DNA of 64,000 bases from Elmis aenea (Eukaryota; Arthropoda; Insecta; Coleoptera; Elmidae): the NCBI GenBank assembly GCA_947652605.1, contig OX393577.1:69154108-69218107 (forward strand), read 5' to 3'. A model generated the notes under the pieces. It did not search any database and was not told the origin of the DNA. It saw nothing but the letters and a program-made list of their open reading frames with translations. Positions 1-11,406 of the stretch are shown here, piece after piece (positions within the stretch are counted from its first letter, which is position 1; every line of letters begins with the position of its first letter). A program made the translations under genes and the position numbers.

Positions 1-1240
1 AAAAAACTAAACCCCAGTAAAACTGAGTTTTATATTGCATCAATAAATGTCATGTACCGACAGATCAAAAACGTATTATTAAATCAAGTTTTTTTTCAGT
101 AGACTGGCCTAACATTTCCATGAGAAAAAATAAGATGGTACCTTCGAAAAAACCTAATGAGAATAATTGATTATTGCTGAGTACGAGTAGTTTACTAACG
201 TTTGATAAGAAACGCTATTTAGTAAATTTTTTACAAAAAAAAGCTTAACGAACGGTTCTAAATTATTACAAAGCAAATGTATTATGTACCTCTTTACCGA
301 GTCAATTCTGCTTTTAAAAGTATCAAATTGAGGTTCAAATCTAAACACAATGAAATATAAACCCATTAAAAGATAGCTTTTAATATACTGACCATCTACT
401 TAAGTTTCAAACAAAATGATACTCTAAATCAAGCAAAAATAAACGATGAACTATTTTTGAAAAACACGTACATTTAACTACCAAAAAAACAGGTACATAT
501 TTAAAGAGTAACTTGTAAAGGCGAAAGATTTATTCGCAGCCAAATGATACAGGCGCTAGAAACGGAGTATTTAAGAGGCGTCAGAGGTATTGCCCGAACA
601 GATAAAATAAGAAATGAGACAATTAAAGCAGAACTCAATGTAAAACCAGTTTTGGAAAACATAAAAACAATATCCCGAGTGGTTTGGGCATCTAGTAAGG
701 ATGGAGGATGGAAGACAAACGGATAGCTAAATCTACACAGAAAAGAGGAAGACCGAAGAAAGCATGGAACCAAGTGGTGGCTGAATGTCTGAAGGATAGA
801 GGAATGACCTGAAGTGAGGAGATGAGAAAGGCAAGGAACAGGAGAGAGTGGACAGTGTTTATTCATGAAACTGGTTGATGTCTTGTAACGCACCTTAACA
901 CCTTCGGGTATACAAGGATATTATTAATAATAAATAATACTCCTAATAACTTGCAAAGGTTTTTTTAAAAGGAGAAGTTGCGTTTATAATCACTTCGTAA
1001 ACTTCATTGTAAATGATTTTTAAAAGGAAAAACACAAATTCCTATCTGAAATTAGTGTTAGGTCATGGGCAAACGACTCTTCACAACATATCATGTCAAA
1101 TAAACACTTAATTATACATCTCTATAAAGTTCTTTATACAATCTTATTTAATATGGCAATGGGAAAATTACAGGTGATGTTGAATGGCGGTTTCGGGGGA
1201 CAAATAATTATTGTTGCGCATGCCCTAATCCTTATTTATT
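1..1240. other. Intergenic DNA with one LINE remnant
   Basis: AT-rich sequence left of ACS1. Apart from the LINE C-terminal fragment at about 544-895 I see no gene. Short open frames here have no recognisable motif. Confidence 0.6.
544..895 (+). mobile_element. Decayed non-LTR retrotransposon, C-terminal fragment
   Basis: The plus strand reads a fragment typical of the region after the reverse transcriptase domain of insect LINEs: EYLRGVRGIARTDKIRNE followed by LNVKPVLENI. After a frame change it continues with KRGRPKKAW, then AECLKDRGM and an in-frame stop. The same RGRP(K/R)xxW signature occurs in the LINE piece near 13.3 kb. Only the tail remains, with frame breaks, so it is a dead 5'-truncated copy. 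Confidence 0.7.
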
Positions 1241-1250
1241 TATATAAAAC
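1241..1250 (+). promoter_or_regulatory. TATA box of ACS1
   Basis: TATATAAAAC lies about 115 bp before the proposed ACS1 start codon. TATA-like boxes lie about 55-120 bp before the first ATG of ACS2, ACS3, ACS4, ACS6 and ACS7 too. Confidence 0.5.
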
Positions 1251-1362
1251 AGCGTGTTTCATTTGAGGAAATTGATTTTCCCATGTCATTTACATAAGGA
1301 GTTGTATATTGGCACATAAAAAGTTTTAAAGTTCTCAAATTGTTAAATTTTCTAACTAGGAA

Positions 1363-4300
1363 ATGAATTCAAATACAAAAGGTAAGCTCTATATATTTTT
1401 TTAATACAATACGACAAGCAAGCACCAACACTTTTATAAGTTTTAGTTCAGTTATTGAGTACAACAATTAAATATAACAACTATTATTTCTCACCAGTGA
1501 TTCTTAATATTTGTCGTAAAATAATCATCCTCCAGATAATAAATAATTTGTTTAATCCTTTAAGCAGCTCGATTGCTAACAACAATTATTATTTTTAACA
1601 TTATTTGAGGAAACAATTTCTTAATGTAATATGATTGCAATTGTTGTGTTACTCCATAGGCATTTTTTTTTAAATCCTGTAATTATTCAAAAAACAAACG
1701 ATGCATGATTGTTTATTTCCATGTTGTTGCTTTTTTTTATTTAGTGGCTGATAACAACAACGATGAAGATTTTATCATTAAAACTCCAAATTTGGAGTAT
1801 ACTGTTGATCCAAGAGGGTTGGGTTATGTTCTATTTATGCTCATGTCCCTAAATAAGGAAAAAATTGCACAGGTAGTACGATTATCCGTTTCTTTTTACT
1901 CTCCAATCTGTTAATTACTTTTTTTTTAAATTAGTGTGTGGAAACAAATGCATGAAAAATTGTTGCTTTATTAACAAACACTTCAAAACCACGAGACAAC
2001 AAATTCTACGTTTCCTATTTCTACTTTATTTTATGTTTAAGTCAAACACATTTGATTTTTTCATCGTAACTTCATATATAAATAGTGGAAATATTTTTTA
2101 TATTGCCAAAACAAATTTTACTTGCTTTATTATTAATAAGGATATACTCTTTGTAATAAACAACTTTATTGGTGTATGAACTAATAAAAACATTTAATAT
2201 TATGAAGTTACTTTAATTGGATGTATAATCTTAGCAAATTATTTAAGTGCAGTAAAAGTTGTTTACTTTTTAGAAACTATCCAAACATGCGACGTAAATT
2301 AATTTGTTTCCTTTAAAAACAGCAGAATTAAAATATGTAATAATTACCACAGATATTTACAAAAATAGCAATGTTATGAAGGTTTTGGTGTTTTTAATAA
2401 AATTAATACAAGAATCATTGGAATGTTAAAAACTATTATTAAATATTAAACTCTAGGTCGACGTTTCTCAAACTTTTTTATTTTGGGACCACTGTACCTC
2501 CTCAAACAATTTTGAATGTGTCTCAAAGATCTTCCGTATATTTGATTTACATATTTCTCTTATTATTATTATAACATTGGTTTTTATCTCCCTGAAGTTT
2601 AGCCTCCAGGGCTAGACTGTGAACCCTGATTCCTTCTTAATAAATAAATTAAATTATAATTTGACCTTTTTTGCTTTTAGATAAACGGTTTAACAGGCGA
2701 AGAAGACACTTACGGATTTCTTTTACAAAGATGTGTTAACACTGCTGTAGAAATGCGTTCAAGAGGTGTAACATCAAATGACATAATCACTCTTTGTTCG
2801 AACAATCATCTAAATTCCTGTGTGCCTCTGTTAGCCTCGTTATTTCTTGGGGTAAAATTCGCGTCGTTAGATCCAAATTTAACAACGGACGACACACAGC
2901 TACTGCTTAAACAAACAAAGCCAAAAATGATATTTTTAATACCAGAAAGTGTACCGGCAATAGAAACAGCCCTCGAAAAAATTGGACATAGCGCAGAACT
3001 CGTTGTTTTTGGATCGACAGAGAAACATATCGAATTTTCCACTTTTTTGAAGCCATCTCCAGAACATGACGACTTCAAACCAGTACACGCAGAAGATGTA
3101 AAAGATACGATCGTGATTTTTTACAGCAGTGGAACCACAGGATTGCCAAAGGGCATTTGTCTAAATCATTTTGCATTGTTAAGCCAGGCTGTAAACGCAG
3201 TGTAGGTTAAAAACCTGAATAATAAACTTCTTGGTAATCTTTTTGTTTGTAGGAAAGGAGGTTGGAATATGCATACGATTTTGCTGTTTTCCTCCTTCTA
3301 CTGGATATCTTCAGTTATTCTTTTATTCAGTGCTATCTTAATTGGTGGGTGTCGCTTAATTTTTCCAAAATTTGATCCTCATACCGCTTGGCAAATTATA
3401 GAGAAACATAAGGTGAGTTTCAACATTAAGTATTAGAGGTTTAAGGCTCATATCGTTTGTCATTTATACTACAAAAGAATTTAGAATAACAACGAATTAT
3501 ATTTTCCTTTAAGTATGAATTTTTAAAGAGAAATAAATAATGTGTCTGTTGTACGTATGTAACATGCATCAGAACAACTTCTTCTTCTCCTTAATTATAT
3601 TTATTAGTGGCGTAGTACAATTTCGTCGCTGCCACTATTTTGTTATTCAGATCTTTCTCCAGTATTAAAAGATTAAAACCATATGTGAATAATAGTACAC
3701 ATAATTATAAACAAGTTTATTTAAAAAAGAACTTGTTGCAGAGTTGCTAGATCAGTTTTGAGACTATACTCTCTTCGCGAGAAGCTTTATTTTCATATCT
3801 CAAGCATTTATCAAGTCATGCCCATTTTAAATTAATTTCATAAAAAAAAATCTCAGTAACATAGCAAAATAAATTGCACGCTACAATGAATATTAATTTT
3901 CAGGCAACGATTTTATTTTTGGCACCTAGTCAAGCAATGGCCATGTACAAGATAGGTCGACCGGACAATTTGAAAACCACAAGTCTTACAGATTTTATAA
4001 TAGGCGGTGGTCCGTTAGCCAAACAACACATTAACAACATAAGGGACGTTTTTCCAGGCACAAATGTTGCTTTAGTGTACGGCCAAACTGAAATAGCGGG
4101 CTGTTTAACGTCCTTCAAACCATCCATACGAAGAGATGTGCTGCTAGCACACGAGTTTCCAGATTCCTGTGGCACCCCAGTTAATGGAATCTGGTATAAG
4201 GTTTAAAACCAAAATTTCCCGGAATTTCATAAATTGATGGATGGTTTTCAGGTCGTCGATTTAGAAAACGGCAAGGTTTTGGGCCCTAACCAGCAAGGAG

Positions 4301-4767
4301 AATTGCGGTTTAAAACAGAATTTGCCATGAATGGTTACTACAACATGGACTCATCCGATGCGTGGGACTCTGATGGTTGGGTAAAAACTGGAGATGTCGC
4401 CTTTTACAACGAAAACTTTTGCTTTTTTATCATGGACCGGATTAAGGATATGCTTAAATTTCAGTCGTGGCACGTGACACCAGCTAGCATAGAAGGTGTT
4501 TTGTTATCGCATCCTTCTGTGCAGTCGGCCGTGGTGATAGGAATTCCCAATGACGAAGATGGAGATCATCCAGTGGGTGTAGTGGTCCTCCGGGATTCCG
4601 CGTCGACAACAGATCCCGAAGATATCGTACGGTATGTGGAAAAAAGGGTTCATGATCGTCTGAGATTACGTGGAGGTGTTAAGATTACTAACCATATCCC
4701 AATGACACCGTCAGGAAAAGCGAAAAGGAAAGATATTCGCGATATGGTGTTGCGTGGCATAATTTGA
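1363..4767 (+). CDS. ACS1: luciferase-like acyl-CoA synthetase (546 aa, 6 exons)
   Basis: Proposed exons 1363-1381, 1745-1872, 2681-3201, 3253-3412, 3904-4200 and 4252-4767 join in frame to 546 residues, close to the roughly 550 of beetle luciferases and 4-coumarate-CoA-ligase-like enzymes. These ANL-superfamily enzymes activate a carboxylate with ATP and usually transfer it to CoA. Visible motifs: P-loop YSSGTTGLPKGI at the end of exon 3, YGQTEIAG in exon 5, DSDGWVKTGD and MDRIKDMLKF in exon 6, TPSGKAKRK near the C-terminus (catalytic Lys). The A4 region reads SSFYWIS with no His, and the A8 loop reads FQSWHV where luciferase has a Gly at the Ser. The protein ends RGII, so there is no peroxisomal SKL-type signal. 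Intron 5 has a weak donor (GTTTAA). It is separated from its six paralogues by 33 kb holding the peptide array. Start chosen by splice phase shared with the paralogues. The substrate cannot be told. Confidence 0.88.
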
Positions 4768-4875
4768 TTTATTTTTCCTGTAATATAAGCATAAGTTTCA
4801 GGATATTATTAATAGGTTGACTAACAGTATGTATAATTTCCATTGTAGGTATATCAAATCTACAAGCAAAACGCT

Positions 4876-5350
4876 ACTGTGTCCAAAAGGTATGGAATAT
4901 GTTATATATCTCAGTAAATATCCACTTTAGGGTAAAATGTTTTGAATAAAAGTTGTTTGGTACTTAGTTTTCCACCATAAGACAACATTTAAATTTTATT
5001 TTTTCAAATAATAGAAGCGCAATGAAAAACAGTTGATTTTTTTTAAATGACAATACCCTATATTATGCTCATTTGATAGGGAATTTTTGCTCTTTTCAAT
5101 GATGCAAAACTTTAGTACCCTTACTTAAGCCACTTTTTGAGAATATCAAATGAGTATAATATAGGGGTATCTTGTCATTTAAAAAATGCAATTGTTTTTC
5201 ATTGCGCTTTTGTTATTCGAAAAAATATAATTTAAATTTTGTCTTATGGTGGAAAACGAAGTTCCAAACAACTTTTATTCAAAACATTTTTCCTTGAAGT
5301 GGGTATTTACTGAGATATATAGCATATTCCATACCTTTTGTACACACTGT
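4876..5350. mobile_element. Foldback (inverted-repeat) element in ACS1 3' flank
   Basis: About 475 bp made of two long inverted arms. The left arm starts with ACTGTGTCCAAAAGG and the right arm ends with its near complement CCTTTTGTACACACTGT. Arm matches continue through GGTATGGAATATG and the CCACCATAAGACAA block to near the centre. No coding capacity. It resembles a non-autonomous Tc1/mariner-type foldback element. Confidence 0.75.
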
Positions 5351-5575
5351 ATATTCAAACTATAAATTAATCAAGTACATAAAATAAGGTTAATTTAATC
5401 AATTTTGGACTTCATTATGAATAATGCCAAATAAAGGGATAAACGTTATAATTTTTATTCTTATAATATGGGCACTTGTACTAACTTTAGTTACAGCATT
5501 CGAAATTATTAATATTTATATGTATACAAAAAAGCATATCTAGTAGTCAACTTCACCCCCATTAAGGTGGAGTTA

Positions 5576-5753
5576 CAGCCGTATTCATAGTCCTTCCTTA
5601 TCTTAAGGATTGAGGAAGCCTCAAGGAAGCTCGCAACCTCCCTTGAGATAAGGTAGCCAATAAGGTTCCTTGTTCGGTCAAGGTAAATTTATGAAACATG
5701 AAACGAGGAATAAGGAATCCTTATTCCTCAAGGAAGGACTATGAATACGGCTG
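5576..5753. mobile_element. Harbinger-like MITE with TTA target duplication
   Basis: A 178 bp element with inverted ends (CAGCCGTATTCATAGTCCTT on the left, its exact complement on the right), flanked on both sides by TTA. A 3-bp TTA duplication with short inverted ends is typical of PIF/Harbinger MITEs. No ORF. Confidence 0.75.
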
Positions 5754-6194
5754 TTAGCCCCCTATGTGTTTTGGTTTATACAAATAATATATAGTTCTAA
5801 TTTAATATACACTTGTAAACTAAAAAGAATTAGCAATACTTTTGTACCTGTTTATAAAATCCACTACACAGAAAAGTATTTTTTTGCCACTACAGTTCAG
5901 TTTTGTTAGAAATACACATAAAAATTTATTTGTCATAAGTTGGTACAATGATTTACATTTTTGACATTTAACATAATCAAGTGCTTATTATTATGTAATT
6001 ATGTATCTATTAGTCATTATCGGTTTATCACTTATTATTATGTATAGAATATAGTTTCAATTGTTTAAAATAAAAAGTTTTTTAGTAAGAGCAATTCATC
6101 CTGTAGTTATTTTGGCGTACATGGTTACGTATACATTATAATATGCAATTTTAATTCATCTGAAATTTGAAGACTTTAATAGCACACCGAAAAC
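5754..6194. other. Intergenic DNA between the MITE and P0
   Basis: AT-rich sequence. I see no gene or clear repeat. Confidence 0.5.
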
Positions 6195-6532
6195 TTAACT
6201 ATAGAAACTGTGACTCCCAGAGTTTCTTTGTAGAGGAGGTTTTGAAGATGTAACGCTTAGGCCATAAGGAACTCCGATATGTTTTTGTTCTTCCTGGGCC
6301 AAAAATCGCTCAAAGTCGTAAATAAAGTCATATGTTTGTGGTTGTGCTAGCATAGTAATAACTAAAAATGCCAGTATAATCTGAAAAAGACAAAAATCAG
6401 TTCTAAAACGTGTAATTTTGGGCAGAAATTAGTGATAACTTGCAATATAATGTTGAAATCAAAAATGTACAGTAATTTGTTAAAACAATGATGATGAGAA
6501 CTACTTACCGAAAAAGAATTCAAAGTTTTAAT
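6195..6532 (-). pseudogene. P0: divergent secreted-peptide gene, start codon apparently lost
   Basis: Exon 2 (6380 down to 6195, 61 codons plus stop) begins after a TTTTTCAG acceptor. It reads a hydrophobic stretch ending TMLAQPQ, then TYDFIYDFERFLAQEEQKH, matching in layout the signal-peptide end and the PQY...LLxKEE core of the other P genes. A good GTAAGT donor lies at 6508-6503. The eight codons before it (6532-6509) read as a plausible signal-peptide start (xKTLNSFS), but the first codon is ATT where the family has ATG, and the frame upstream meets a stop without an ATG. So either the start is lost, translation starts unusually, or the true first exon lies elsewhere. The tail is not the Gly/Asn-rich type. 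Confidence 0.5.
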
Positions 6533-6544
6533 GCACAATTTCAA

Positions 6545-8015
6545 AAAGCCAATTGTAACATAGCTATATTTTAATTCTTAGATGGTAACTATATCAACAA
6601 CCTTTCATTGAGAATATTCTAAATATTTGCTTCTATTTGTAAACTAGAAGCAGTCTCAAAAAATACATTTCTTATGTTAAAATTATTCAAAAAATACATG
6701 ATTCACAAAAATATTTACACAGCAAAGATTTAATCCCACAGTTCCAAATTTATTTCAAATTTAAACATTGAGTTATTACACAAATATTCTCAAATATAAA
6801 TACTCTAACAATAAATAGCAGAATGTACTTACTATAATACTTTTATAAATGATGGTTTAATTTACTGTTGCTTTGTCTATACTTGATCCAGGTACACTTC
6901 ACCAACTCAGGTTGCTGTGCTAAATTGAAGTGTAAGTAGCGATTTTTCAATTGTAACATTTATATAAGGAATTTGTTGTAGGTATTTTCGTTTTTCTTTT
7001 TACTAATACTGCATTCGTTCATGACGCAAAATAAAAGGAAATAGCTTCTTGAACGCCATGTCCGTAAGCAAGAGTTAATATGCGTAAAAATTTGAACCTG
7101 TTTTATTGATCGAGGTAACAAAAATTGCTGGGTGGGAATTTTGATGCACTTATTAGCAACGTACACGGAAAATAGATTATTTCGTTCATTTTTTAAAAGA
7201 TCTTTAACAAATCGTAAAGGCACTTTAAAAAATAACTTTCCTTTCTTTTTGGCCAATAATAGTAACATAATTGGGCATTGCGTTTTTATGTCGCAAACTT
7301 AGTGTATCGTAGTTTCAATAAATACCTAACTCGTTTTGAATTAAGAGATCAGCAAACAGCTTCAATTAATTTTAGAATTGTCGTGAGATAATATTGCTTC
7401 AACTATATTATACCTAGATTTTTTTTAATAACTTATACACCCATGTACTCGTTTACTTATAATAAATATTCCTACCTAAGAATTAATATAAATCAATATA
7501 TTTATATACAATTGCTGGGTCGCATTTTTCTAATTCAGATAAATCTATTAGTGACATTGATCTGGTAACACTTTTATATGGTATTAAATTTCGTTGAGAA
7601 CCAAGAACTAGTGTTTTAAGAGGTAATTTCATAATTTAAAAAACATGGCGCCATTATTTTACAACAATAGCAGTCTTCTCTTAATCATTTTTTAATTCGC
7701 TGAAAACTTAAATATAATAAACTTATACAAAACACTAAAACCTATAACTTTTATTAAAGACAACACAGTCATAAAACTTAAGTATTAACATATCTTATTA
7801 AAAATTACTGTCGTTTTAATACTGAAACATTGTAATGATAGCAAATAACTCAAAATAAAAACATTTAAATCTATAGGAAGTCTTCACAATAAAAACTTTA
7901 AATACCAAATTCTTGAATTATTTAGGTGACTTGTGATTCTTCCTAATTATTTTGCTTAAAAATCACGTAGCGGCCTTTATAAAATTGCTGTACTTGTACC
8001 ATTTCAATTGAAATC
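6545..8015. other. Intergenic DNA between P0 and P1
   Basis: AT-rich. An open frame of about 100 codons on the minus strand (7268-6960) has no recognisable domain, splice context or family match and is not called as a gene. Confidence 0.45.
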
Positions 8016-8493
8016 TTATTTACCATAGGCACGGTCTACGAACAGGGATTCTTCTTTGCTTAACAAGCGGTTTATGTAGTCTGGAATTTTTGGATAAGGT
8101 GGACCAGACGATAAATATGGTTCATTTCGATTATGATTTTGGGAATATGAATTCACAAATGTGAACAGCATAGCAAACAGGTACTGTAAAGTAAAAAATA
8201 TGTATTTGATTTTAGAATGATACACATTTTCTAAAAGTAAGTGATTTGTTAAAAGTTAAGGTGTTAAAAATTCTTGTAGTATGAAATGTTTAAACTCTAT
8301 TCTATAAAGCCAAATACAAGCTAAATAACACACAGGTTTGTGTGTAGTAATTATTGTAGTAATAAAATTTATTGTTAATGGACAAGTTAACTACTTTTAG
8401 TAGGAATAGTGTGATTAATCTGTCTCCGAAACACATCTAAGAACTTACACATTTAATTAAACAACTTAGGAACAGATGTAAAGCACTTGACAT
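8016..8493 (-). CDS. P1: small secreted peptide (70 aa, 2 exons)
   Basis: Exon 1 is 8493-8449 (15 codons, longer than the usual 8) with a GTAAGT donor. Exon 2 is 8183-8016 after a TTTACAG acceptor. Together they give a hydrophobic signal peptide (core YLFAMLFTFVNS) and a mature peptide of about 43 residues with YPKIPDYINRLLSKEE, equivalent to the YPNNYEIPDxIKEMLQKEE core of other members. It lacks the Gly/Asn-rich tail, ending DRAYGK. No Cys in the mature part. An upstream TATA (ACTATAAATA) is preceded by CTGGTTTTC. Probably exported; function unknown. Confidence 0.72.
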
Positions 8494-8775
8494 TTTGAAG
8501 ACTTATGTTAAAATGTTATTGTTGATTTGTATATTTATAGTCGCAAAGAAAACCAGTTTTGCGAAATTTCCATATACTTTTTGCAAAAGTATAGTTGTTT
8601 AAATGTGAAAAACGCAATAAATATTATTTTTTAATTGCAAAATATACAAATACTAAGATTATTGGCTACCTGTTGCAATGTCAATACATTTGAAAAATAA
8701 TTTGGGCAGCTATAGTTTGCGGAATTTTAAATGAAATTAAAAATGGAAAAAACAAATTACATCATTTATTACATT

Positions 8776-8957
8776 ATACAATCTTCGTTTCCGGGTTTGG
8801 AACCGCGTCTTCTATATTTAGAAGTAGTTGACGTTTCGACCATTGTGTCTTGGTCTTTTTCAAAACGTTTTGAAAAAGACCAAGACACAATGGTCGAAAC
8901 GTCAACTACTTCTAAATATAGAAGACGCGGTTCCACACCCGGAAACGAAGATTGTAT
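8776..8957. repeat. 182-bp near-perfect palindrome
   Basis: Two 91-bp arms with one mismatch that I can see (GGGTTTGG on the left, GGGTGTGG in the right arm read backwards), meeting at CAAAACGTTTTG with no spacer. Because of the symmetry both strands carry nearly the same open frame, so coding predictions here are artefacts. Probably a foldback transposon core. Confidence 0.85.
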
Positions 8958-9129
8958 TATGGATAACGGCCGCGAAAGCCTCAAGAATAAAATTTATTAC
9001 ATTATTTATAGCTTAAATAATGATCTTTCCACTTTTTTCTGTAAAATCGAAACTTGTTTAAACTAAGGGATTTTATTAAGAACAATGCAAACTCTATTTA
9101 AACTCTCAATAATTAGATTCCTTTTATTA

Positions 9130-9234
9130 GGTCTGATCGCACAAAAGTTAAGCACGGGGTTAACCGTGGGTTAACGCCTAAAACTGGGGATTAACCCCGG
9201 GTAATCCTGGCTTTAGCTTTTATGCAATCGGGCC
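9130..9234. mobile_element. Short Harbinger-like MITE, copy 1
   Basis: A 105 bp element with imperfect inverted ends (GGTCTGATCGCACAAAAG and CTTTTATGCAATCGGGCC) flanked by TTA on both sides. A second copy lies at 11011-11115 and was carried along by the P2/P3 segmental duplication. Confidence 0.65.
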
Positions 9235-9481
9235 TTAGTGTGCTAAAATTATGATTTTTTTAACTTTTCAGGATATTTTAGGTAAAACAATCTTCTATGC
9301 TGATTTGATCAACCTTTTATTTATAACGGTTTTTAAGAACCCCATATTCATAATGCCAAATCAAACACTCGTGTGTCTGTAAATCTTTTAGCAATGCACA
9401 TAAACCTCTAAGGAATTACAAAACTCTATTCTTTATGGATGTTAGTATTATAAATTTCTTATTTAACCATTTTGGCACCGG

Positions 9482-10347
9482 CTAGTATTCAGTATTGTAC
9501 GAATCAAATTGGTTGTTGGACGTATCAAATTGGTTACTGTAGGTATCAAATTGGTTGTTGGACGTATCAAATTGGTTGCTGTACTGGTTGTCGTACTGGT
9601 TATCAAAATTGTTAATATTTTCTTTATTTTGACCACCTCCAACTGGCCCAAACCAGCGACTGTCTTCGTAATTATATTCTTCTCTGCTCAACATGCGCCT
9701 TATATAGTCTGGAACACCAGGATAAGATGGATATGATGGATAATATCTATTATATCGATTATATCGATTATAGTACTGAGGATTTGCGTTCGCTATCATA
9801 AACAGCATAGCAAAGAGACACTGCAAAGTAAAAAAATAATCAGTTCCTTATAGTTCTGTGCCAACATGTTCAGTTACAAGTTACAATCAAATGAAACATA
9901 AGTGTATCAAGCTATTAAATATAAATAAATTTACATAAGCTAATGATCGGTGACTTACATTCAAATAAATCAGTTTCTTATAGTTTTAGCTAAAAAAATT
10001 ATTACATGAGAATACGATAAAAGTGTAATCTGCACAGAAACGACTCCAAAGCCTTCCAATTTTGCAATAAAATAATAACGTCCATATATAATTTCGTTTG
10101 CTTTGGATTTCTACACAAATAGTAATTTAAAAATTGCCTTAGCTTACAAAGTACTCAAAAACAATAAAAAAGAATGACACTTACTTATGGGTATAAATAA
10201 TATTATAGTAATAAAATCTAGTTGTTAATCGACAGGCTAAATACTTCTAGTAAATAGTTAGCATAATTATGCTGTTTAATAAAGTACATTACAGGCGCTT
10301 ATAAATTTAATCAAATAACTTACAATTAGTTGTATAACACCAGACAT
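9482..10347 (-). CDS. P2: secreted Tyr/Asn/Gln-rich peptide (120 aa, 2 exons)
   Basis: Exon 1 10347-10324 encodes MSGVIQLI and exon 2 is 9820-9482. The signal peptide runs through LFAMLFMIANA. The mature part starts NPQYYNRYNRYNRYYPSY, then PGVPDYIRRMLSREEYNYED (family core), then a Gly-rich hinge and a repetitive tail. The tail has four tandem 7-residue units of NQFDT(S/Y) type encoded by 21-bp repeats (9501-9584). No Cys in the mature peptide. Upstream block: CTGGTTTTC with ACTATACA. The nearly identical neighbour P3 arose from a segmental duplication but has only one repeat unit and a frameshift. Probably an extracellular peptide; activity unknown. Confidence 0.75.
9501..9584 (-). repeat. 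Four 21-bp tandem repeats in P2 coding sequence
   Basis: Units start at 9501, 9522, 9543 and 9564 (GTATCAAATTGGTTGTTGGAC-like). Units 2 and 4 resemble each other, as do 1 and 3, so a 42-bp doubling is likely. P3 has a single unit at the same place. Confidence 0.85.
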
Positions 10348-10633
10348 TTTAAAGACTAATGTTTAAATTTATTGATGCGTTGGATGTATAGTGAAAAAGA
10401 AAACCAGTTCTGCTAAAAAAACACAAATATTCTCGTTTATATGTTAATTAGTTTTTTGTTTGTTTTACACGAATATTTAGCAATATTATTAGCAAGTTGT
10501 TGTGTTTATTATAATACAATGTGATAGTGAGAAATAACCGAAAAGTGTTGGCCCATGACACACGGTGGCAAAATCCTTGGAAACATAATTATTAGTAGTA
10601 CCATAAATAATAACAATCAACATAATAAAAGCG

Positions 10634-10960
10634 ATGTACGAAAAAACGGTAAATATTGTAAGAACCCAAAATGAAGAATCGAAAGAGTTTGAAACAAAGG
10701 AGGGCTTAAAACAAGGATGCCTGCTCAGACCATTATTATTCTCAGTAGTCATGTATGGGGTAATTAAAGAAGTAAAACAAAAAATGAGACCGTTTCACCT
10801 AGGCAACTGGAACATGAAAAAAATAAACATAACTGAGCTAATGTACGCAGACGACATGGTCTTAGTCGCGGAAACAGAAAAGGATCTGTAACATAATCTA
10901 GACCTAGACACTCTAAGCCAAGGATTGGAAAAAATAATATCAAAATATCGATTTTATTAA
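10634..10960 (+). mobile_element. LINE reverse-transcriptase fragment, copy A
   Basis: The frame contains KEGLKQGCLLRPLLF followed by ELMYADDMVLVAET. The YADD box is the catalytic motif of reverse transcriptase, and GLKQGCxxSPxLF-type sequence is the preceding RT block. The fragment stops abruptly where the P2/P3 duplication boundary begins. It is embedded between two peptide genes and is not functional. Confidence 0.85.
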
Positions 10961-11010
10961 GAACAATGCAAACTCTACTTAAACTCTCAATAATTAGATT
11001 CCTTTTATTA

Positions 11011-11115
11011 GGTCTGATTGCACAAAAGTTAAGCACGGGATTAACCCTGGGTTAACGCCTAAAACTAGGGATTAACCCCGGGTAATCCTGGCTTTAGCTT
11101 TTATGCAATCGGGCC
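11011..11115. mobile_element. Short Harbinger-like MITE, copy 2
   Basis: Duplicate of the element at 9130-9234 with the same TTA flanks and inverted ends, within the P3 half of the segmental duplication. Confidence 0.65.
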
Positions 11116-11406
11116 TTAGTGTTCTAACATTAGGATTTTTTTAACTGTTCAGGATATTTTAGGTAAAACAATCTTCTATGCTGATTTGATCAACCTTTTA
11201 TTTATAACGGTTTTTAAAAACCCCATATTCATAATGCCAAATCAAACACTCGTGTGCCTGTAAATCTTTTGGCAATGCCAATAAACCTCTAAGGAATTAC
11301 AAAACTATTCTTTATGGACGTTATTATTATAAATTTCTTATTTAACCATTTTGGCACCGGCTAGTATTCAGTATTGTACGAATCAAATTGGTTGCTGTAC
11401 TGGTTA

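Noticed and set aside
1934..2179. 81-codon open frame on the plus strand
   Set aside because: Lies inside intron 2 of ACS1 and has no recognisable sequence.
2440..2640. Possible transposon fragment in ACS1 intron 2 (TTTGGGACCACTGTACC)
   Set aside because: Resembles ends of some MITEs but no partner repeat or target duplication was found.
6960..7268. Open frame of about 100 codons on the minus strand
   Set aside because: No start context, splice partner, domain or paralogue in the window; composition like AT-rich noise.
8731..9066. Overlapping open frames on both strands with nearly the same protein
   Set aside because: Direct consequence of the palindrome at 8776-8957, not a conserved gene.
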